Below are positions 59,425-64,000 of a stretch of 64,000 nt of DNA, piece by piece. The stretch spans positions 217,935 to 281,934 of the forward strand of contig JACZJK010000016.1 of the NCBI GenBank assembly GCA_014860575.1, read 5' to 3'. Source of the DNA: Bacteroidales bacterium (GTDB lineage Bacteria > Bacteroidota > Bacteroidia > Bacteroidales > JAAYJT01). Under the pieces are notes generated by a model, which worked only from the letters and a program-made list of their open reading frames with translations, did no database searches and had not been told where the DNA came from. The first letter of the stretch is position 1; every line of letters begins with the position of its first letter. The position numbers and the translations under genes were made by a program.

Positions 59425-60720
59425 ATGGCCAAACAGTTAATATTCCTTTTCGTATTACTCATCACACTGGGAGTTTTTGCCTGGACGATGAGCCGCATAT
59501 TCTCCTTTTTCAATCTTACCAAATCCGCATTTCCTGTAAGAAATATCGGGAAAAGAATAAATATCACACTTAAAGTTGCTATCGGCCAGTCAAAAATATT
59601 ACGCTGGCCATTTACCGGCTTGCTGCATGCCCTGGTTTTCTGGGGCTTTATGGTGATTACCTTTGGGAGCTTTGAAATGGTGATTGACGGACTTGCCGGA
59701 ACCGAAAGAGTACTTGGAACTTTCGGCATCGTGTATGATATTATTATCGGCAGCGGCGATGTTTTTGCTGCCATTGTATTAATCGCTATTCTCGTTTTTC
59801 TTGCACGCAGGCTCTTTCTAAGCATCGGTAGGTTCAAGGGTGAAGAGATAAAAACGATCTCAAAGATTGATGCAAACATTGCCCTTACCATGATCTTGTT
59901 GTTGATGGTATCGTTGCTGGGCATGAATATCGGATATGTAGCGCTGCATGGGAACAATCAAATTGGCGTTTATCCTGTGAGCCAATGGCTGGCGGGTTAC
60001 ATCACCTCCGGCATGACCATTTATGGTGCGAATATATTCCATGAGGTCAACTGGTGGGCACACATCCTGCTCATTTTTATCTTTGCCAATATTCTTCCTT
60101 ACAGTAAACACTTCCATGTGTTTACATCAATTCCCAATGTTTTTCTGAGCCGGTTGGAACCATTGGGATACCTTCCAAACATGGGAAATGTGATGAACGA
60201 AGTAAAACTGATGATGAACCCCGAAGCCGCCAACGTAGAAGCACCACCCATCAGCCGTTTTGGGGTCAAAGATGTGGAGGATACAAGTTGGAAGAATTAC
60301 GCTGACGCATTAGCCTGCACTGAGTGTGGCCGGTGCACAGCAGTTTGCCCGGCAGCTATAACGGGTAAAAAGCTCTCGCCCCGAAAAATCTTTGTTGATC
60401 TACGTGCACGCATGAAAGAAAAAGGACCCGGCCTCATTAAAAACGGAATTGACTATTCAGACAACAAGAGCCTTATCCGTGATTACATAAGCGAAGAAGA
60501 ACTTTGGGCTTGCACGACCTGCAATGCCTGTGCACAGGAATGCCCGATCAATATCAACCACCCAACGCTGATTTTAGACATGCGCCGCTACCTTGTCATG
60601 GAAGAGGCAGCCGCACCTGCCGGGCTCAATATGATGTTCACCAATATTGAAAACAATGGGGCGCCCTGGCAGCGTGGGCCGGAAGAGAGGCTCGAATGGA
60701 CTGAAAGCCTGAATGCTTAA
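59425..60720 (+). CDS. Membrane 4Fe-4S electron-transfer protein (HdrC/GlpC-like)
   Basis: 431 residues. The N-terminal part has about five to six hydrophobic segments with histidines suited to haem b (LLHALVFWGF, HEVNWWAHILL, YSKHFHVF), resembling nitrate-reductase gamma subunits. The C-terminal part has two ferredoxin motifs: CTECGRCTAVCPAAI (about 298-312) and CTTCNACAQECPINI (about 362-376). It probably moves electrons between a cytoplasmic Fe-S/flavin partner and menaquinone. Its stop overlaps the start of the HdrB-like gene by 8 bases, so the subunits are coupled. Confidence 0.88.
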   Translation: MAKQLIFLFVLLITLGVFAWTMSRIFSFFNLTKSAFPVRNIGKRINITLKVAIGQSKILRWPFTGLLHALVFWGFMVITFGSFEMVIDGLAGTERVLGTFGIVYDIIIGSGDVFAAIVLIAILVFLARRLFLSIGRFKGEEIKTISKIDANIALTMILLLMVSLLGMNIGYVALHGNNQIGVYPVSQWLAGYITSGMTIYGANIFHEVNWWAHILLIFIFANILPYSKHFHVFTSIPNVFLSRLEPLGYLPNMGNVMNEVKLMMNPEAANVEAPPISRFGVKDVEDTSWKNYADALACTECGRCTAVCPAAITGKKLSPRKIFVDLRARMKEKGPGLIKNGIDYSDNKSLIRDYISEEELWACTTCNACAQECPININHPTLILDMRRYLVMEEAAAPAGLNMMFTNIENNGAPWQRGPEERLEWTESLNA

Positions 60721-61534
60721 AAATATCAAAGCCTTTAAAACAATGACACATACAATCAAGGTTCCAATTATGGCCGACCTCAGCCAGCAGGGTACAAAAC
60801 CCGAATATCTTTATTGGGTGGGCTGCGCAGGTGCTTTCGACGATCGCTACCAGAAAGTTGCCCGGGCATTTGTGAAAATCCTGCACCACCTCGGGGTCAG
60901 TTATGCCATACTCGGCAAAGAAGAAACCTGCAATGGCGATCCAGCCCGACGCGCCGGAAATGAGATGCTTTTTCACATGCAGGCTGCGCAGGTTGTACAA
61001 TTGCTAACACGCTATGAAGTGAAAAAAATGATCACCACCTGTCCACATTGCTTTAATATTTTCCTGAATGAATATCCTGATGTCGGATGGCGTGGCGAAG
61101 TGATTCATCATTCGCAATTTCTTCAGCAAATGATAGATGAAGGAAAGCTGAAGGTTCCAAAAGATATGTTTAACAACCAGAAAGTTGTTTTTCATGACCC
61201 CTGTTATTTGGGTCGCGGAAACAATATTTATGATGCTCCCCGCCAGGTGATTGATGCGCTTGAAACGGATCGAGTTGAAATGCCGCGTAACAAAAGTTTC
61301 GCTTTATGCTGTGGGGCCGGTGGCGCACAGATGTTCAAGGAAGCTGAACCAGGCAGCAAGGAAGTATATGCCGAGCGAACCGAAGAAGCATTGGCAACTA
61401 ATGCCGGTATTATAGCCACTGCCTGTCCTTTCTGCATGACCATGCTTACCGATGGCATTAAATATAAAAACAAGGAAGAAGAGGTCAAAAACCTTGATAT
61501 TGCTGAAATGATTGCCAGTTCACTTGGATTATAA
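60713..61534 (+). CDS. CCG-domain heterodisulfide reductase B-like protein
   Basis: 273 residues. Two CCG domains are present. The first has VGCAGAFDDRY, ETCNGDPARRAGNE and TTCPHCFNIFLNEYP; the second has FHDPCYLGRGNNIYD, ALCCGAGGAQMFKEA and ACPFCMTMLTDG. By analogy with HdrB, these bind noncubane 4Fe-4S clusters. No HdrA is encoded nearby. The ATG at 60713 overlaps the HdrC-like gene; ATGs at 60743 and 60767 are alternatives. It is the middle gene of a three-gene redox module whose last member is flavin-dependent. Confidence 0.9.
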   Translation: MLKNIKAFKTMTHTIKVPIMADLSQQGTKPEYLYWVGCAGAFDDRYQKVARAFVKILHHLGVSYAILGKEETCNGDPARRAGNEMLFHMQAAQVVQLLTRYEVKKMITTCPHCFNIFLNEYPDVGWRGEVIHHSQFLQQMIDEGKLKVPKDMFNNQKVVFHDPCYLGRGNNIYDAPRQVIDALETDRVEMPRNKSFALCCGAGGAQMFKEAEPGSKEVYAERTEEALATNAGIIATACPFCMTMLTDGIKYKNKEEEVKNLDIAEMIASSLGL

Positions 61535-61544
61535 AAACAGCAAA

Positions 61545-62192
61545 GTGGAACTTTTTCAAACGCATGTTATCAGCCATAGAATATCAGGCACAAGCGGACA
61601 TCTGCTCCGCATTCCTATGCTCCATGATTTTAAGCCAGGTCAGGTAGTTGGCCTGGGTTTGAAAGATATTTATCCCCCCCGGATTTACAGCATCGCCGGA
61701 TCGGATTTCAAAACTTATATTGAATTATTATTTGATGAAAGACCCGAAGGCCTTTTATCTCCTAGACTTGCCCAACTCAACGATGGCGATGATATTTTGA
61801 TAACAAAGCCTTTTGGAACCTTTTTCGGGAATCAGGAGCCTGCGTGGTGGATAGCCGGAGGAACCGGAGTTGCACCTTTTAAGTCAATGCTGGATGCTGG
61901 TCTGTTTCAGCAAAAAAACCTGATTCACGGAGTGCGGGAATCTGACAATTTTTATTTCGCTGACGATTTTTCACACGCGCTCGGGGAGAACTATATACGA
62001 TGTTGCAGTGGTTCCAAAGAAGATGGGTGTTTTCACGGGCGTGTCACAAGCTACCTGGAACAATTACCGGAACTCCCTTTCGGCGTTCAGTTCTTTTTGT
62101 GCGGAAGTGCAGAAATGGTGGTTGACACCCGTGATGTGCTTATTGCAAAAGGCGTAGCATTTGACAGAATCGTGGCGGAAATATATTTTTAG
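61545..62192 (+). CDS. FAD-dependent ferredoxin-NADP reductase-like protein
   Basis: About 215 residues. An FAD-binding domain (PPRIYSIAGSD, LSPRLAQLNDGD) is followed by the nucleotide-binding half (WIAGGTGVAPFKSML, FFLCGSAEMVVDTRDVL) and an aromatic-ending C-terminus AEIYF, as in ferredoxin-NADP reductases. No ATG start exists: candidates are TTG at 61512 or 61524, overlapping the HdrB-like gene, and GTG at 61545. I use the GTG. It is the likely NAD(P)H entry or exit point for the HdrC/HdrB-like pair upstream. Confidence 0.87.
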   Translation: MELFQTHVISHRISGTSGHLLRIPMLHDFKPGQVVGLGLKDIYPPRIYSIAGSDFKTYIELLFDERPEGLLSPRLAQLNDGDDILITKPFGTFFGNQEPAWWIAGGTGVAPFKSMLDAGLFQQKNLIHGVRESDNFYFADDFSHALGENYIRCCSGSKEDGCFHGRVTSYLEQLPELPFGVQFFLCGSAEMVVDTRDVLIAKGVAFDRIVAEIYF

Positions 62193-62229
62193 GAATTCTT
62201 TTGACCCAAATCCCAGCGAAATCAAAACT

Positions 62230-63318
62230 TTACTTCCTGTTAAGGATTTCATTTTGCATCCGGATAGATTCATTGTGTACCAGTTGTAATAACCTGAGCA
62301 AAAAATCCCTGTCGAGGCCAAGTTTCTCAGCAGTTTTGAGACGACTGTTGATGATATCGCGCCAACGCTCAATTTGTAAAATGGTGATGTTGTGATCCCG
62401 TTTATACTCACCCATTTCATGCACAATGTTCATGCGTTTTCCGAGCACTTCAATGAGTTCTTTATCAATGCGATCAATATGTCTACGAAGGTTTTTAAGC
62501 TTATCGCTAAATTCCTGGTCGCCTTTTTCGATCCGGATGGTTAAATTATTGAGGATGTTTTTAAGCGCTTCAGGAACAATTTGCTGACTGCTGTCGGTAA
62601 TCGCATTATCAGGGTCAGTATGGGTTTCAATCATAAGCCCGTCCATTTCCAGGTCAAGAGCTTTCTGCGAAACTTCAGCAATCATGTGGCGGTTCCCACA
62701 AATATGGCTCGGATCGCACAAAATAGGCAAGCCTGGAACCAAACGTTTCAGCTCAATTGGGATTTCCCAACGTGGATTGTTGCGGTAAGGGCCTTCGTCA
62801 TAACAATGAAAGCCACGGTGAACTGCGGCAAGTTTTGTGATGCCTGCCTGGTTGAAGCGTTCGAGAGCACCAAGCCAGAGTTTCAGGTCAGGATTCAGCG
62901 GGTTTTTTACCATAACCGGAACATCAACACCTTGCAGTGCTTCCGCCAGTTCCTGGATAGAGAAGGGATTGCCGGTGGTTCGTGCCCCGATCCAAAGAAT
63001 ATCAATACCATGCGACAGAGCCTGCTCAATATGGCTTGGCCTGGCGACTTCAACGGTAATTTTCAGCCCGGTTTCAGCCTGCACTTCCTGCAACCATTTC
63101 AAGCCTTTCTCACCTACGCCCTCAAAAGCTGATGGACGTGTCCGCGGCTTCCAGATACCAGCCCTTAACGCTTTAACGAGCTGGATCTTCGCCAGTTGCC
63201 GGGCAATGGCCAATACCTGCTCACGCGATTCAGCGCTGCATGGCCCGCTGATAACAGCAGGGCGTTCGTGTTCACCAAGCCAGGAATTGAGGGGTTGTAT
63301 AGAATATGAATCTGACAT
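62230..63318 (-). CDS. DAHP synthase-chorismate mutase fusion
   Basis: 362 residues. The N-terminal domain (about 1-265) is a type I-beta (KDOPS-like) 3-deoxy-7-phosphoheptulonate synthase: VISGPCSAESREQV, RAGIWKPRTRPSAFEGVG, PVMVKNP and LCDPSHICGNR. The C-terminal domain (about 270-362) is an AroQ-type chorismate mutase: LRRHIDRIDKELIEVLGKRM followed by the active-site Lys in YKRDHN. It joins the first shikimate step to the first step towards Phe/Tyr and is probably allosteric. This fusion order is known in Bacteroidota. The ATG at 63318 is clear. Confidence 0.94.
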   Translation of the reverse strand: MSDSYSIQPLNSWLGEHERPAVISGPCSAESREQVLAIARQLAKIQLVKALRAGIWKPRTRPSAFEGVGEKGLKWLQEVQAETGLKITVEVARPSHIEQALSHGIDILWIGARTTGNPFSIQELAEALQGVDVPVMVKNPLNPDLKLWLGALERFNQAGITKLAAVHRGFHCYDEGPYRNNPRWEIPIELKRLVPGLPILCDPSHICGNRHMIAEVSQKALDLEMDGLMIETHTDPDNAITDSSQQIVPEALKNILNNLTIRIEKGDQEFSDKLKNLRRHIDRIDKELIEVLGKRMNIVHEMGEYKRDHNITILQIERWRDIINSRLKTAEKLGLDRDFLLRLLQLVHNESIRMQNEILNRK

Positions 63319-63659
63319 TGAGGCAAAATTAAAGATTTATCCTGAGCGGGAGGGTTATCCTTTTATCGAATCACTAATTGGCTGCTCTTTCAGAGCATCG
63401 AAAATCATAAAGTGATTTGACATAGTATAAAGTCACACTGGGCTTAAATTTAAAAACAAGATAATTAAGGTCAATCCCCCTAACCCCCTTTTCCAAAGGG
63501 GGACAAGCACTAAGCAACATTCCCGCCAAACTGCATTACTGCATCACTGAATTACTGCATCACAAATTAATAGTATTTTGGAAAGCTTTGATTTTTACAA
63601 GCCTGATTGCCCGCACCTAAAAAAATCGTTTTTTTGCAGAAAATATCAGATAGCATCAT
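63319..63659. repeat. Spacer before asnS with G/C-rich hairpin and word repeats
   Basis: No gene is visible. CCCCCTTT-TCC-AAAGGGGG (63484-63502) is a perfect 8-bp hairpin preceded by another CCCCC-TAA block, a dispersed element common in Bacteroidota spacers. It is followed by CTGCATTACTGCATCACTG and GAATTACTGCATCAC words (63529-63562), complementary to those at 34100. Confidence 0.6.
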
Positions 63660-64000
63660 ATGGAAGAGATTAAAAGAACAATGATCAAAGACCTGCTGAA
63701 GCCGGCAGGCGAATTACCAATCGGGCAAACCGTGAATGTTAAAGGCTGGGTGCGAACCAAAAGGGGAAACAAGAGTATAGCCTTTATTGCACTGAACGAC
63801 GGATCAATTATACATAGCATTCAGATTGTGGCAGATGTGCAGGTTTTTGGCGAAGAGGCATTGAAATCTGTAACTACAGGTTCATGTATTTCTGTTAACG
63901 GAACATTGGTAGAGTCGCAGGGTCAGGGACAGCAAGTGGAGATCCAGGCCAAAGAAATAGTGGTTTATGGTACTGCTGACCCTGAAACGTATCCTTTGCA
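63660..64000 (+). CDS. asnS: Asparagine--tRNA ligase, N-terminal part (cut by window edge)
   Basis: Only the first 113 or so residues are present. The start [17 protein letters not shown] leads into an OB-fold anticodon-binding domain: [46 protein letters not shown] and VEIQAKEI. These match class IIb AsnRS; AspRS has a different start. The gene runs off the right edge. The ATG at 63660 lies about 24 bases after a T-rich GTTTTTTTG, a weak -7 candidate. Confidence 0.92.
   Translation, partial: MEEIKRTMIKDLLKPAGELPIGQTVNVKGWVRTKRGNKSIAFIALNDGSIIHSIQIVADVQVFGEEALKSVTTGSCISVNGTLVESQGQGQQVEIQAKEIVVYGTADPETYPL

Noticed and set aside
1..64000. tRNA and rRNA genes
   Set aside because: I looked through the spacers for cloverleaf and GTTCGA-type signatures and saw none; a dedicated covariance-model scan would settle it.

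Overview
This window comes from a member of the Bacteroidota, probably an environmental Bacteroidales or Marinilabiliales-like organism. The evidence is a SusC/SusD pair under an ECF sigma/FecR couple, several proteins with type IX secretion (T9SS) C-terminal sorting domains, a PorV/PorQ-family protein, a TPR histidine kinase with a LytTR regulator, and many promoters of the Bacteroidota form TAnnTTTG with few classical Shine-Dalgarno sites. It is ordinary chromosome: no tRNA, rRNA, CRISPR array, transposase or phage structural gene was seen. Two genes are cut by the window edges (glyS on the left, asnS on the right).

Layout. 1-4.6 kb: glyS 5' end, a DUF3795 protein, two surface proteins (one T9SS cargo, one with an S74 chaperone domain) and a DUF3109 protein. 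4.5-9.9 kb, minus strand: ferritin, isochorismate synthase overlapping a hotdog thioesterase, lnt and pgk. 10-12 kb: a methionine/glutamine-type aminotransferase overlapping an omega-amidase-like hydrolase. 12-15.3 kb: pirin, then an oxidative-stress block of dps, 1-Cys peroxiredoxin and divergent oxyR with a tandem OxyR-like operator between the last two. 15.5-18 kb: PrdX-type editing protein, GNAT and a membrane metallophosphoesterase.

18-32 kb is the most distinctive region: ECF sigma factor, FecR anti-sigma, SusC with an STN signalling domain, SusD and two choice-of-anchor J surface proteins. These are followed by isoaspartyl dipeptidase (iadA) and a lipoprotein cyanophycinase, and, convergently, by a T9SS-secreted cyanophycinase-like protein and a beta-helix protein. 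No glycoside hydrolase is present, so it reads as a SusCD-type uptake locus for a peptide-like polymer, plausibly cyanophycin or another isoaspartyl-rich material, rather than a polysaccharide locus.

32-36 kb: a large PurF-like amidotransferase, a HIT protein and greA. 35-44.3 kb, minus strand: a TonB-dependent receptor, a 1,412-residue secreted protein and a PorV/PorQ protein. 44-54 kb: small envelope proteins including a Rieske-like lipoprotein, then ahcY, meaB, glutamine synthetase, a flippase-like membrane protein, Hsp20, an EamA transporter and a phospholipase D-like enzyme. 54-64 kb: a LytS/LytR-like two-component pair, yicC-gmk, a three-gene Fe-S/flavin electron-transfer module, a DAHP synthase-chorismate mutase fusion and the start of asnS.

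Several intergenic gaps carry dispersed low-complexity repeats built from a shared vocabulary of short words, including a related family on both sides of dps. All functional calls rest on recognising motifs and family signatures by eye; no database search was run.
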